From Aquiflexum balticum DSM 16537 (GTDB lineage Bacteria; Bacteroidota; Bacteroidia; Cytophagales; Cyclobacteriaceae): a DNA stretch of 64,000 bases. Below the pieces are notes generated by a model that was not told the DNA's origin, did not search any database, and saw nothing but the letters and a program-made list of their open reading frames with translations. A program made the position numbers and the translations under genes. How positions within the stretch are numbered: the stretch's first letter is position 1; the number at the start of each line of letters is the position of its first letter. The stretch spans positions 4,172,001-4,236,000 of the forward strand of contig NZ_LT838813.1 of the NCBI RefSeq assembly GCF_900176595.1, given 5' to 3'. Shown one piece after another: positions 1 to 10,796 of this stretch.

Positions 1-1513
1 TAGAAAGGGTATTGTCCTGAATATTGAAAAAACCTTTTTTACTGATGGACAGGCTAAAGTCTGTATCCAAGGAAAGTTCTGCGGTTAATTCAGATTTTTC
101 ATTTCGGGAAGTAGGGATTGGGTTTGAAGTGTTTCTTTCTGTGATTTTGGATTCAAACTCTTCAGTAATGACGTTTCCATCACAGTCAATTACCCTTGCG
201 ATCAATCGCTTATTAAGATCTTCGATGAGATAAATATCATCCATTCCCATTCCTCCAACCCTGTCCGAGGATAAATACCTTTTACCATTTGGTGAAATAT
301 AGAAAGCAAAATCATCTCTTGAAGAATTAAAGGGGAGGCCCATATTCGTAACTTTTCCAAGATTGCCATTTTGATAATCTGAAATGAAAATATCCATTCC
401 ACCCAGACCCAAATGGCCTTTAGACGAGAAATAAAAATTGCTTCCCATTCTGGACGGATGGGTTTCGTCCTTATCGGTATTGATGTCCGGACCTAAATTG
501 ACGGGCTCGCCAAAATTTAATTGATCATCATAGGTGACATAGTAAAGGTCAAAACCACCAAATCCGCCTGGTTTGTCAGATGCATAATATATTCTTTTGG
601 CTTCCTCATCTACAAAGGGAGTCATTACTCCGTACTCGGTTATGTTGTTGATAGGGAAAGGCTTACTATCCGTAAATTGTCCATTTGTGGAAATATTGCT
701 GAAATAGATTTCAGGATGAACCGAAAAATCTAATCTATTCTTAATTTTTCTGACATTTCTGAAAACTGTGTAGAATAAAATATTTCTGCTTTCCATCAGA
801 CTTGGATCTGAATATTGCAAGGCATCAGCTATATCAGAACTGATTTTGGAAATATCACCTGCAGTGCTGAATCGATAAATCCCAAAATACTCCATGTCAT
901 TGAAATCACTTTTTTCCTCACTGAAAAGGCTGTTTTTGGCATCCAACCTTACACCGGGCTTGTTTGACTCAAAGCTGGAACCTCTATTGCTGGAGAAATA
1001 TTTATTATCCAAAGTATCTGCTGTGATCCCATAGTCAGAACCTTGACTGTTTAAATCAGATAGCGGAACCAATTTTACATTGGCTTGTTTTTTCTTCAAT
1101 TCTTTGAGCTGATTGAAATCTATTTCCGGAAAATCAAACTCAGAATAGGGGCTTCCTGCGAACAATTCCTGGACATTGGGGTCAACCTCAAATTTCATTG
1201 CAGCTTTGAGGTATTTCAAATAATCTTCTCTGGTGGATTCTTCATGACTCACCACGGTTTTCCACCATTTGAAGGAGTTTTCGTAATCCTGAAGATTCTG
1301 GAAGGATTCGGCCGCCAATACTGCTGTACTGTATTTCGCCTTTCTCTCATAAGCCTGAGAATAAAGCGTTGCTGCCTGGGAATAATTTTCAAGAGCATAT
1401 TGCTTTTCCGCAAATCTCAATAAGGAGTTTTGGGCCTGTAAAGGCAGGTGGACAAGTCCACCTGCCATAGCCAAAACAATTACCAACAAAAAATTTCTTT
1501 TGATCTGATCCAT
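1..1513 (-). CDS. PD40/OmpA-type outer-membrane-associated protein (3' end outside window)
   Basis: An open frame without a stop runs leftward from an ATG at 1513 to the window edge (504 codons). The N-terminus is a signal peptide (MDQIKRNFLLVIVLAMAGG..., cleavage likely after LQAQ). Next comes a helical TPR-like stretch (FAEKQYALENYSQAATLYSQAY), then PD40/WD40-like propeller strands such as SKGHLGLGGMDIFIS and SSDRVGGMGMDDIYL. This is the layout of the T9SS-associated PorE/OmpA family, whose C-terminal OmpA peptidoglycan-binding domain would lie beyond the edge. In-frame ATGs at 1543 and 1549 are alternative starts; 1549 would leave only 6 nt after the adhesin stop. It is probably co-transcribed with the adhesin and PorP/SprF genes. 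The function is inferred from the family. Confidence 0.8.
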   Translation of the reverse strand, partial: MDQIKRNFLLVIVLAMAGGLVHLPLQAQNSLLRFAEKQYALENYSQAATLYSQAYERKAKYSTAVLAAESFQNLQDYENSFKWWKTVVSHEESTREDYLKYLKAAMKFEVDPNVQELFAGSPYSEFDFPEIDFNQLKELKKKQANVKLVPLSDLNSQGSDYGITADTLDNKYFSSNRGSSFESNKPGVRLDAKNSLFSEEKSDFNDMEYFGIYRFSTAGDISKISSDIADALQYSDPSLMESRNILFYTVFRNVRKIKNRLDFSVHPEIYFSNISTNGQFTDSKPFPINNITEYGVMTPFVDEEAKRIYYASDKPGGFGGFDLYYVTYDDQLNFGEPVNLGPDINTDKDETHPSRMGSNFYFSSKGHLGLGGMDIFISDYQNGNLGKVTNMGLPFNSSRDDFAFYISPNGKRYLSSDRVGGMGMDDIYLIEDLNKRLIARVIDCDGNVITEEFESKITERNTSNPIPTSRNEKSELTAELSLDTDFSLSISKKGFFNIQDNTLS

Positions 1514-1555
1514 CTTGGATATTCTTTTTAGAGTTAGAGTCATATTCATTCCAAT

Positions 1556-4500
1556 TTATTTTTTGATCACTTGAATCCATCCCTTGAATTCGTGGTCTTT
1601 ACCATTTCTATCTACTGTCTTTAGGACAAAGAAGTAGGTTCCTGACACAAGTCCTTCAGCAGACCATTCATTCTGGTAATTCTTTCTTTCTAATACATGG
1701 TCTCCGTTTCTGTTGAAGATGACGATTTCATTTTCCACAAATTTGTCCAATCCTTTGATTTCAAATGTATCGTTGAGACCGTCACCATCAGGGGTGATTA
1801 CATTTGGGATAAAGAATGGATGGATCTGATTGGTATCAGTTGCCTGATTATCAGTCATATTTGTGTCATTCTCATCTGAAGAAACTCTGGCAATATTGGT
1901 GACCTGAACCACCCTTTCAGAATTGATTTCATTTGCCCGGACCTTGATTTTGATCATCAGAGTTGCGTCAGCTGGGAAGAAAGGAACCGTAAAGGTGACA
2001 GCAACACCGCTGACCCTGATATCAACTTCCATTTGAGGATCCGAAGATTCGAAGGTTGAACTCAAGTAGGACACCGCATTTGGCAGGTCATCAACAATTA
2101 CCACATTGCTGGCATCAGTTCCTCCGATATTGCTGACCATGATTTCATATTCAAATTCATCTCCTTCAAAAACTTCCATGGAATTGGATGTTTTTGTGAT
2201 GGAAAGGTCAACATCATTGACGAGCAACCTGAAGGTAACCGTAGCCAAATCAGTGTTTGTCGGATTTGCTGCTTCGCGCAATTCGTAGGTAAGGACATAT
2301 TCTCCTGGAGGATTGAGACCCGGGATCAAACTCAGTTCACCGTTTTCATTGATCAGCAATCCAATTATTCCTGCCAGGTCAGTAAATTCAAAGTTTACTT
2401 CTTCAAAATTCACCGGATTACCATTCAATAGGTCATTGTCCAATATGTTACCCAAAACGCCGCCGTATGTAACCACATAGTCTCCAAGGTCATCATCATT
2501 TGCAATGATTTTATTAGCAGAACCATTGACTGTGGCCGTATCTGTTCCGTTTACCTCATTTCCATCCGGATCGGTGGATGTTACATTTACCCTGTTTTCA
2601 AGAGTTCCTGATTCCAGATCTTTCAATTGGATAGCATAGGTTGTTTCAAATGTTACAGATTGTCCAGGTGCGAGAGTTGGAATACTTTCTGCCAAACCGG
2701 TCAATGGATCAGAAACCTGGACATTGCTCAATGTGACATTGCCTGTATTGGTGACAGAAATCGAATAGATAATCTCCTGACCAATGACACTATATGTTTC
2801 TGTTAAAGCGGTTTTGCTGACAGCTATCTGGCTTGATTTTTCCACTTCGACACTAATTTCGTCTTCAGTTTCCAGATCATCTCCGGTTTGAGCTGAGGCA
2901 ACATTTCTTACACTTCCTCTATCTAAATCAGCTTGGGTAACGGTATGTGTTGTATTGACTGTCCAAGTTTCGTTAGGTGCCAAATTTTCAATTGTCTCAG
3001 TGAGTCCAGTTAAAGGATCTGTTACCACAACACCTATCAAATTGGTATTTCCGGTATTTTGTACAATCAAAGTATAGATGATTTCATCTCCCACAGCATT
3101 GACGGTAGACCTGTTGGCCGTCTTCGAAATTGCAAGAGCAGGGGACTGGGTAGCTGTTACAGTTACCTCATCATTTACCGAAATATCATTCACCGAAGCC
3201 GTAGCCGTATTGGACACGGAACCTGCATCGATATCATCCTGATCGACTGTATAGGTTGTATTGATATCCTGGGAAGCACCCGGAGCGAGAACCGTGATTG
3301 TCGTGTTCAATCCTGTCAGAGGATCGACAACCGAGATATTCTCCAGAGTAGTGTTTCCTGTATTGGATACCGTAATGGTATAATTCAGTTCATCACCCGG
3401 AGCGGCAAAGGTTGTTTCAGTTACTGCTTTGCTGATTGCAAGGGCAGGAGACTGGGTAGCGTTTACCGTTACCTCGTCATTTACCGATATATCATTGACA
3501 GAAGCAGTAGCCGTATTGGAAACTGAACCTGCATCGATATCATCCTGATCTACTGTATAGGTTGTATTGATATCCTGTGAAGCACCCGGAGCAAGAACGG
3601 TGATGGTGGTGTTCAGTCCGGTCAATGGATCTACTACGGAGATGTTCTCCAGAGTGGTGTTACCGGTGTTTGATACCGTAATGGTATAATTCAGTTCATC
3701 ACCAGGAGCGGCAAAGGTTGTTTCGGTCACTGCCTTCGAAATAGAAAGAGCAGGAGATTGGGTAGCCGTTACGGTCACCTCATCCGAAACAGAGATGTCA
3801 TTGACTGAGGCAGTAGCCGTGTTGGACACGGAACCCGCATCGATATCATCCTGATCTACTGTATAGGTTGTATTGATGTCCTGTGAGGCACCCGGGGCAA
3901 GAACGCTGATGGTGGTGTTCAGTCCTGTCAAAGGATCAACCACTGAAATATTCTCCAGAGTGGTGTTTCCTGTATTGGATACCGTGATGGTATAATTCAG
4001 TTCATCACCCGGAGCGGCAAAGGTTGATTCGGTCACTGCCTTGCTGATTGAAAGAGCAGGAGACTGGGTAGCGTTTACCGTCACCTCATCATTTACCGAA
4101 ATATCTTTCACCGAAGCCGTAGCCATATTGGACACCGAACCTGCATCGATATCATCCTGATCCACTGCATAGGCAGTGTTGATATCCTGGGAAGCACCCG
4201 GAGCAAGAACCGTGATGGTCGTGTTCAATCCTGTCAAAGGATCAACAACGGAGATATTCTCCAGAGTAGTGTTTCCTGTATTGGATACCGTAATGGTATA
4301 ATTCAGTTCATCACCCGGAGCGGCAAAGGTTGTTTCGGTCACTGCTTTGCTGATTGAAAGAGCAGGAGACTGGGTAGCCGTTACGGTTACCTCATCATTT
4401 ACCGATATATCATTGACTGAAGCAGTAGCCGTATTGGAAACCGAACCCGCATCGATATCATCCTGATCTACTGCATAGGTTGTATTGATATCCTGTGAAG

Positions 4501-5116
4501 CACCCGGAGCAAGAACGGTGATGGTGGTGTTCAGTCCTGTCAAAGGATCGGCCACCGAGATATTCTCCAGAGTGGTGTTTCCGGTATTGGATACCGTGAT
4601 GGTATAGTTCAGTTCATCACCCGGAGCGGCAAAGGTGGTTTCGGTCACTGCCTTAGCAATTGCAAGAGCAGGAGACTGGGTAGCTGTTACAGTTACCTCA
4701 TCATTTACCGAAATATCATTCACCGAAGCCGTAGCCGTATTGGACACGGAACCTGCATCGATATCATCCTGATCGACTGCATAGGTTGTATTGATATCCT
4801 GGGAAGCACCCGGAGCAAGAACCGTGATGGTGGTGTTCAATCCTGTTAAAGGATCGACAACCGAGATGTTCTCCAGAGTAGTGTTTCCTGTATTGGATAC
4901 CGTGATGGTATAATTCAGTTCATCACCCGGAGCGGCAAAGGTTGTTTCAGTTACTGCCTTGATAATTGAAAGGGCAGGAGACTGGGTAGCGGTTACCGTT
5001 ACCTCTTCATTTACCGATATATCTTTGACAGAAGCGTTAACCGTTTTGGAAACTGAACCTGCGTATTTATCTTCCTGATCTACTGAATCAGCTTGTATTG
5101 ATATCCTGTGAAGCAC
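1556..5116 (-). CDS. Giant DUF11-repeat T9SS adhesin, C-terminal part (frameshifted from upstream part)
   Basis: This frame continues the adhesin gene read from 12518. It begins inside a repeat unit at a GTG with no sign of a real start. It carries the last half of unit 19 and six further 102-residue DUF11-like units (to about residue 657). After these come two diverged DUF11 units, a cadherin/Ig-like segment (NDDDLGDYVVTYGG) and a further DUF11 domain. The protein ends in a CHU_C gliding-motility/T9SS type B sorting domain (FIPNVITPDGDGLNDTF...). Such domains send very large adhesins through T9SS to the cell surface. One extra base near 5085-5093 separates it from the upstream frame, so the natural product is probably one chain of about 3,650 residues. 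Its stop lies 6-42 nt from the next gene, depending on that gene's start. Confidence 0.85.
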   Translation of the reverse strand: MLHRISIQADSVDQEDKYAGSVSKTVNASVKDISVNEEVTVTATQSPALSIIKAVTETTFAAPGDELNYTITVSNTGNTTLENISVVDPLTGLNTTITVLAPGASQDINTTYAVDQDDIDAGSVSNTATASVNDISVNDEVTVTATQSPALAIAKAVTETTFAAPGDELNYTITVSNTGNTTLENISVADPLTGLNTTITVLAPGASQDINTTYAVDQDDIDAGSVSNTATASVNDISVNDEVTVTATQSPALSISKAVTETTFAAPGDELNYTITVSNTGNTTLENISVVDPLTGLNTTITVLAPGASQDINTAYAVDQDDIDAGSVSNMATASVKDISVNDEVTVNATQSPALSISKAVTESTFAAPGDELNYTITVSNTGNTTLENISVVDPLTGLNTTISVLAPGASQDINTTYTVDQDDIDAGSVSNTATASVNDISVSDEVTVTATQSPALSISKAVTETTFAAPGDELNYTITVSNTGNTTLENISVVDPLTGLNTTITVLAPGASQDINTTYTVDQDDIDAGSVSNTATASVNDISVNDEVTVNATQSPALAISKAVTETTFAAPGDELNYTITVSNTGNTTLENISVVDPLTGLNTTITVLAPGASQDINTTYTVDQDDIDAGSVSNTATASVNDISVNDEVTVTATQSPALAISKTANRSTVNAVGDEIIYTLIVQNTGNTNLIGVVVTDPLTGLTETIENLAPNETWTVNTTHTVTQADLDRGSVRNVASAQTGDDLETEDEISVEVEKSSQIAVSKTALTETYSVIGQEIIYSISVTNTGNVTLSNVQVSDPLTGLAESIPTLAPGQSVTFETTYAIQLKDLESGTLENRVNVTSTDPDGNEVNGTDTATVNGSANKIIANDDDLGDYVVTYGGVLGNILDNDLLNGNPVNFEEVNFEFTDLAGIIGLLINENGELSLIPGLNPPGEYVLTYELREAANPTNTDLATVTFRLLVNDVDLSITKTSNSMEVFEGDEFEYEIMVSNIGGTDASNVVIVDDLPNAVSYLSSTFESSDPQMEVDIRVSGVAVTFTVPFFPADATLMIKIKVRANEINSERVVQVTNIARVSSDENDTNMTDNQATDTNQIHPFFIPNVITPDGDGLNDTFEIKGLDKFVENEIVIFNRNGDHVLERKNYQNEWSAEGLVSGTYFFVLKTVDRNGKDHEFKGWIQVIKK

Positions 5117-8100
5117 CCGGAGCTTGAACGCTGATGGTGGTGTTCAATCCTGTCAAAGGATCAACCACTGAAATATTCTCCAGCGTGGTGTTTCCTGTAT
5201 TGGATACCGTGATGGTATAATTCAGTTCATCACCCGGAGCGGCAAAGGTTGTTTCGGTCACTGCCTTAGCAATTGAAAGTGCAGGAGACTGGGTAGCGTT
5301 TACCGTTACCTCATCATTTACCGAAATATCATTCACCGAAGCCGTAGCCGTATTGGACACGGAACCTGCATCGATATCATCCTGATCGACTGTATAGGTT
5401 GTATTGATATCCTGGGAAGCACCCGGAGCGAGAACCGTGATTGTCGTGTTCAATCCTGTTAGAGGATCGACAACCGAGATATTCTCCAGAGTAGTGTTTC
5501 CTGTATTGGATACCGTAATGGTATAATTCAGTTCATCACCCGGAGCGGCAAAAGTTGTTTCAGTTACTGCTTTGCTGATTGCAAGGGCAGGAGACTGGGT
5601 AGCGTTTACCGTTACCTCGTCATTTACCGATATATCATTGACAGAAGCAGTAGCCGTATTGGAAACTGAACCTGCATCGATATCATCCTGATCTACTGTA
5701 TAGGTTGTATTGATATCCTGTGAAGCACCCGGAGCAAGAACGGTGATGGTGGTGTTCAATCCTGTCAAAGGATCGACAACAGAAATATTCTCCAGCGTGG
5801 TGTTTCCTGTATTGGATACCGTGATGGTATAGTTCAGTTCATCACCCGGAGCGGCAAAGGTTGTTTCGGTCACTGCTTTGCTGATTGCAAGAGCAGGGGA
5901 CTGGGTAGCTGTTACAGTTACCTCATCATTTACCGAAATATCATTGACTGAAGCCGTAGCCGTATTGGAAACCGAACCCGCATCGATATCGTCCTGATCG
6001 ACAGCATAAGTGGTATTGATATCCTGGGAAGCACCCGGGGCAAGAACGGTGATGGTCGTGTTCAATCCTGTCAAAGGATCGACAACAGAGATATTCTCCA
6101 GCGTGGTGTTACCTGTATTGGAAACCGTGATGGTATAGTTCAGTTCATCACCAGGAGCGGCAAAGGTTGTTTCGGTCACTGCCTTAGCAATGGAAAGAGC
6201 AGGGGACTGGGTAGCTGTTACAGTTACCTCATCATTTACCGAAATATCATTCACCGAAGCCGTAGCCGTATTGGACACGGAACCTGCATCGATATCATCC
6301 TGATCGACTGTATAGGTTGTATTGATATCCTGGGAAGCACCCGGAGCGAGAACCGTGATTGTCGTGTTCAATCCTGTCAGAGGATCGACAACCGAGATAT
6401 TCTCCAGAGTAGTGTTTCCTGTATTGGATACCGTAATGGTATAATTCAGTTCATCACCCGGAGCGGCAAAGGTTGTTTCAGTTACTGCTTTGCTGATTGA
6501 AAGAGCAGGAGACTGGGTAGCGTTTACCGTTACCTCGTCATTTACCGATATATCATTGACAGAAGCAGTAGCCGTATTGGAAACTGAACCTGCATCGATA
6601 TCATCCTGATCTACTGTATAGGTTGTATTGATATCCTGTGAAGCACCCGGAGCAAGAACGGTGATGGTGGTGTTCAGTCCGGTCAATGGATCTACTACGG
6701 AGATGTTCTCCAGAGTGGTGTTACCGGTGTTTGATACCGTAATGGTATAATTCAGTTCATCACCAGGAGCGGCAAAGGTTGTTTCGGTCACTGCCTTCGA
6801 AATTGAAAGAGCAGGAGATTGGGTAGCCGTTACGGTCACCTCATCCGAAACAGAGATGTCATTGACTGAGGCAGTAGCCGTGTTGGACACGGAACCCGCA
6901 TCGATATCATCCTGATCGACTGTATAGACAGTGTTGATGTCCTGGGAAGCACCCGGGGCAAGAACTGTGATGGTAGTGTTCAGTCCGGTCAAAGGATCGG
7001 CAACCGAGATATTCTCCAGAGTAGTGTTTCCTGTATTGGATACCGTGATGGTATAGTTCAGTTCATCACCCGGAGCGGCAAAGGTTGATTCGGTCACTGC
7101 CTTGCTGATTGAAAGAGCAGGAGACTGGGTAGCGTTTACCGTCACCTCATCATTTACCGAAATATCTCCCACAGAGGCCGTTGCAATATTGGAAACCGAA
7201 CCCGCATCGATATCATCCTGATCCACTGCATAGACAGTGTTGATGTCCTGGGATGCACTCGGAGCAAGAACGGTGATGCTTGTATTCAATCCTGTCAAAG
7301 GATCAACAACCGAGATATTTTCCAGAGTTGTGTTTCCGGTATTGGATACGGTAATGGTATAGTTGAGTTCATCGCCCGGAGCGGCAAATGAACTCTCAGC
7401 CACTGATTTGCTGATTGCAAGAGCAGGAGACTGGGTACCCGTAACGGTTACCTCATCCGAAACGGAGAGATCATTGACTGCAGCAGTGGCCGTATTGGAA
7501 ACTGAACCCGCATCGATATCATCCTGATCCACTGCATAGACAGTATTGATGTCCTGTGAAGCAGCCGGAGCAAGTACGGTGATTGTCGTGTTCAGTCCTG
7601 TCAAAGGATCGACAACCGAGATATTTTCCAGAGTTGTGTTGCCGGTATTGGATACAGTGATGGTATAGTTGAGTTCATCGCCCGGAGCGGCAAAGGTTGT
7701 TTCAGTTACCGCCTTGGCAATGGAAAGAGCAGGTGACTGGGTAGCCGTAACGGTTACCTCATCATTTACCGAGATATCATTGACTGAAGCCGTGGCCGTA
7801 TTGGAAACGGAACCCGCATCGATATCGTCCTGATCTACTGCATAGACAGTGTTGATGTCCTGGGATGCACCCGGAGCAAGAACGGTGATGGTAGTGTTCA
7901 GCCCTGTCAAAGGATCAACCACGGAAATGTTCTCCAAAGTGGTGTTACCGGTATTGGATACCGTTATGGTATAGTTCAGTTCGTCACCTGGAGCGGCAAA
8001 GGTTGTTTCAGTTACCGCCTTGGCAATTGAAAGAGCAGGAGACTGGGTAGCCGTTACCGTCACCTCATCATTTACGGATAAGTCACCAACAGAAGCAGTG

Positions 8101-10796
8101 GCCGTATTGGATACGGAACCCGCATCGATATCATCCTGATCGACTGCGTAGGTTGTATTGATGTCCTGTGAAGCACCCGGAGCAAGAACAGTAATGGTGG
8201 TGTTCAGCCCTGTCAATGGATCTGCTACGGAGATGTTCTCCAGAGTGGTATTTCCTGTATTGGATACCGTGATGGTATAGTTCAGTTCATCACCCGGAGC
8301 TGCAAAGGTGGTTTCAGTTACTGACTTAGCAATGGAAAGTGCAGGAGACTGGGTAGCGCTTACCGTTACCTCATCCGAAACAGAGATATCATCTACTGAA
8401 GCAGTGGCGGTATTGGACACGGAACCCGCATCGATATCGTCCTGATCGACTGCGTAGGTTGTATTGATGTCCTGTGAAGCACCCGGAGCAAGAACAGTAA
8501 TGGTGGTGTTCAGCCCTGTCAAAGGATCGGCTACGGAGATGTTCTCCAAAGTAGTGTTACCCGTGTTGGATACCGTGATGGTGTAATTCAGTTCATCACC
8601 CGGAGCGGCAAAGGTTGTTTCGGTCACTGCCTTGGCAATTGCAAGTGCAGGGGACTGGGTAGCGTTTACCGTTACCTCATCATTTACCGATATGTCACCA
8701 ACAGAAGCCGTAGCTGTATTGGAAACGGAACCCGAATCGATATCATCCTGATCAACTGCATAGACAGTGTTGATATCCTGGGATGCCCCCGGAGCAAGAA
8801 CGGTGATGTTTGTGTTCAGCCCTGTCAAAGGATCTACAACAGATATGTTCTCCAGAGTGGTGTTTCCAGTATTGGATACCGTGATGGTATAATTCAGTTC
8901 ATCACCCGGAGCGGCAAAGGTTGTTTCAGTTACTGCCTTACTGATGGAAAGGGCAGGGGACTGGGTAGCCGATACCGTTACCTCATCATTTACCGATATG
9001 TCTGCAACAGAAGCCGTAGCTGTATTGGACACGGAACCTGCGTCTATATCATCCTGATCGACTGCATAGACCGTGTTGATGTCCTGTGAAGCACCCGGGG
9101 CAAGGACAGCTATTGTTGTGTTCAGCCCTGTCAATGGATCTGCCACGGAGATGTTCTCCAGAGTGGTGTTACCGGTGTTTGATACCGTAATGGTATAATT
9201 CAGTTCATCACCAGGAGCGGCAAAGGTTGTTTCGGTCACTGCCTTCGAAATTGAAAGAGCAGGAGATTGGGTAGCCGTTACGGTTACCTCATCCGAAACA
9301 GAGATATCATTTACTGAAGCAGTGGCTGTGTTCGATACGGAACCCGCATCGATATCATCCTGATCTACTGCATAGCTTGTATTGATATCCTGTGAAGCAC
9401 CCGGAGCAAGAACGGTGATGCTTGTGTTCAGTCCTGTCAAAGGATCGGCCACGGCGATGTTTTCCAGAGTTGTGTTACCCGTATTGGATACCGTGATGGT
9501 ATAATTGAGTTCATCACCCGGAGCGGCAAACGAACTCTCAGCCACTGATTTGCTGATCGCAAGGGCAGGAGACTGGGTAGCCGTCACGGTCACCTCATCA
9601 TTTACCGATATGTCTCCAACAGAAGCCGTAGCCATGTTCGACACAGAACCTGCATCGATATCATCCTGATCTACTGCATAGACAGTGTTGATGTCCTGGG
9701 ATGCACCCGGAGCGAGAACAGTGATGTTTGTATTCAGTCCCGTCAAAGGATCCACAACCGAGATATTTTCAAGAGTGGTATTTCCTGTATTGGAAACCGT
9801 AATGGTATAGTTCAGTTCATCCCCCGGAGCGGCAAAGGTTGTTTCAGTTACCGCCTTGGCAATTGAAAGGGCAGGAGATTGGGTAGCCGTTACGGTTACC
9901 TCATCATTTACCGATATATCTCCAACAGAAGCCGTAGCCATGTTCGACACAGAACCTGCATCGATATCATCCTGATCAACTGTATAAGTTGTATTGATAT
10001 CCTGTGAAGCACCCGGGGCAAGAACGGTGATGCTTGTGTTCAGTCCTGTCAAAGGATCGGCAACTGAGATGTTCTCCAAAGTGGTATTTCCTGTATTGGA
10101 TACCGTGATGGTATAGTTCAGTTCATCACCCGGAGCGGCAAAGGTGGTTTCGGTCACTGCCTTGGCAATGGAAAGTGCAGGAGACTGGGTAGCGGTTACC
10201 GTTACCTCATCATTTACCGAGATATCCCCAACAGAAGCCGTAGCCGTATTGGAAACGGAACCCGCATCGATATCATCCTGATCGACTGCATAGACAGTGT
10301 TGATATCCTGTGAAGCACCCGGAGCAAGAACGGTGATGGTGGTGTTCAGTCCTGTCAAAGGATCGGCCACGGAGATATTCTCAAGTGTAGTGTTTCCTGT
10401 ATTGGATACCGTTATGGTGTAATTGAGTTCATCACCCGGAGCAGCAAAGGTGGTTTCAGTTACCGCCTTTGCAATGGAAAGTGCAGGAGACTGGGTAGCG
10501 GTCACGGTTACTTCATCATTTACAGAGATGTCATTTACCGAAGCAGTGGCAGTATTGGAAACGGAACCCGCATCGATATCATCCTGATCGACTGCATAGA
10601 CAGTATTGATGTCCTGAGATGCCCCAGGAGCAAGAACCGCAATATTCGTGTTTAATCCTGTCAAAGGATCGGCCACGGAGATGTTCTCCAGAGTGGTATT
10701 TCCTGTATTGGATACCGTGATGGTATAGTTCAGTTCATCACCCGGAGCGGCAAAGGTTGTTTCGGTCACTGACTTAGCAATGGAAAGTGCAGGGGA
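3146..10796 (-). repeat. 25-copy tandem repeat, 306-bp unit (102 aa, DUF11-like)
   Basis: The array spans 7,651 bp, which is 25 x 306 + 1. Each unit encodes SPAL(S/A)I(S/A)K, then FAAPGDELNYT, SNTGNTTLENI, DPLTGLNT, APGASQDIN, VDQDDIDAGSVSN and DEVTV. Every unit has the same length except unit 19, counting from the N-terminus, which holds the single extra base. Units differ at a small set of sites (TTYT/TTYA/TVYA, NDIS/GDIS/DDIS, VTATQ/VNATQ), and blocks of several units are duplicated almost exactly. This is a protein-coding repeat of the adhesin, not a CRISPR or satellite. Confidence 0.97.

Noticed and set aside
3059-3526. Plus-strand reading frame of 155 codons in the repeat
   Set aside because: It is the mirror of the repeat on the coding strand, with many unusual Cys/Arg/Ile residues and no family resemblance.
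3146-10796. CRISPR array or satellite DNA
   Set aside because: The 306-bp units are all in one reading frame and encode complete DUF11-like domains without spacers.
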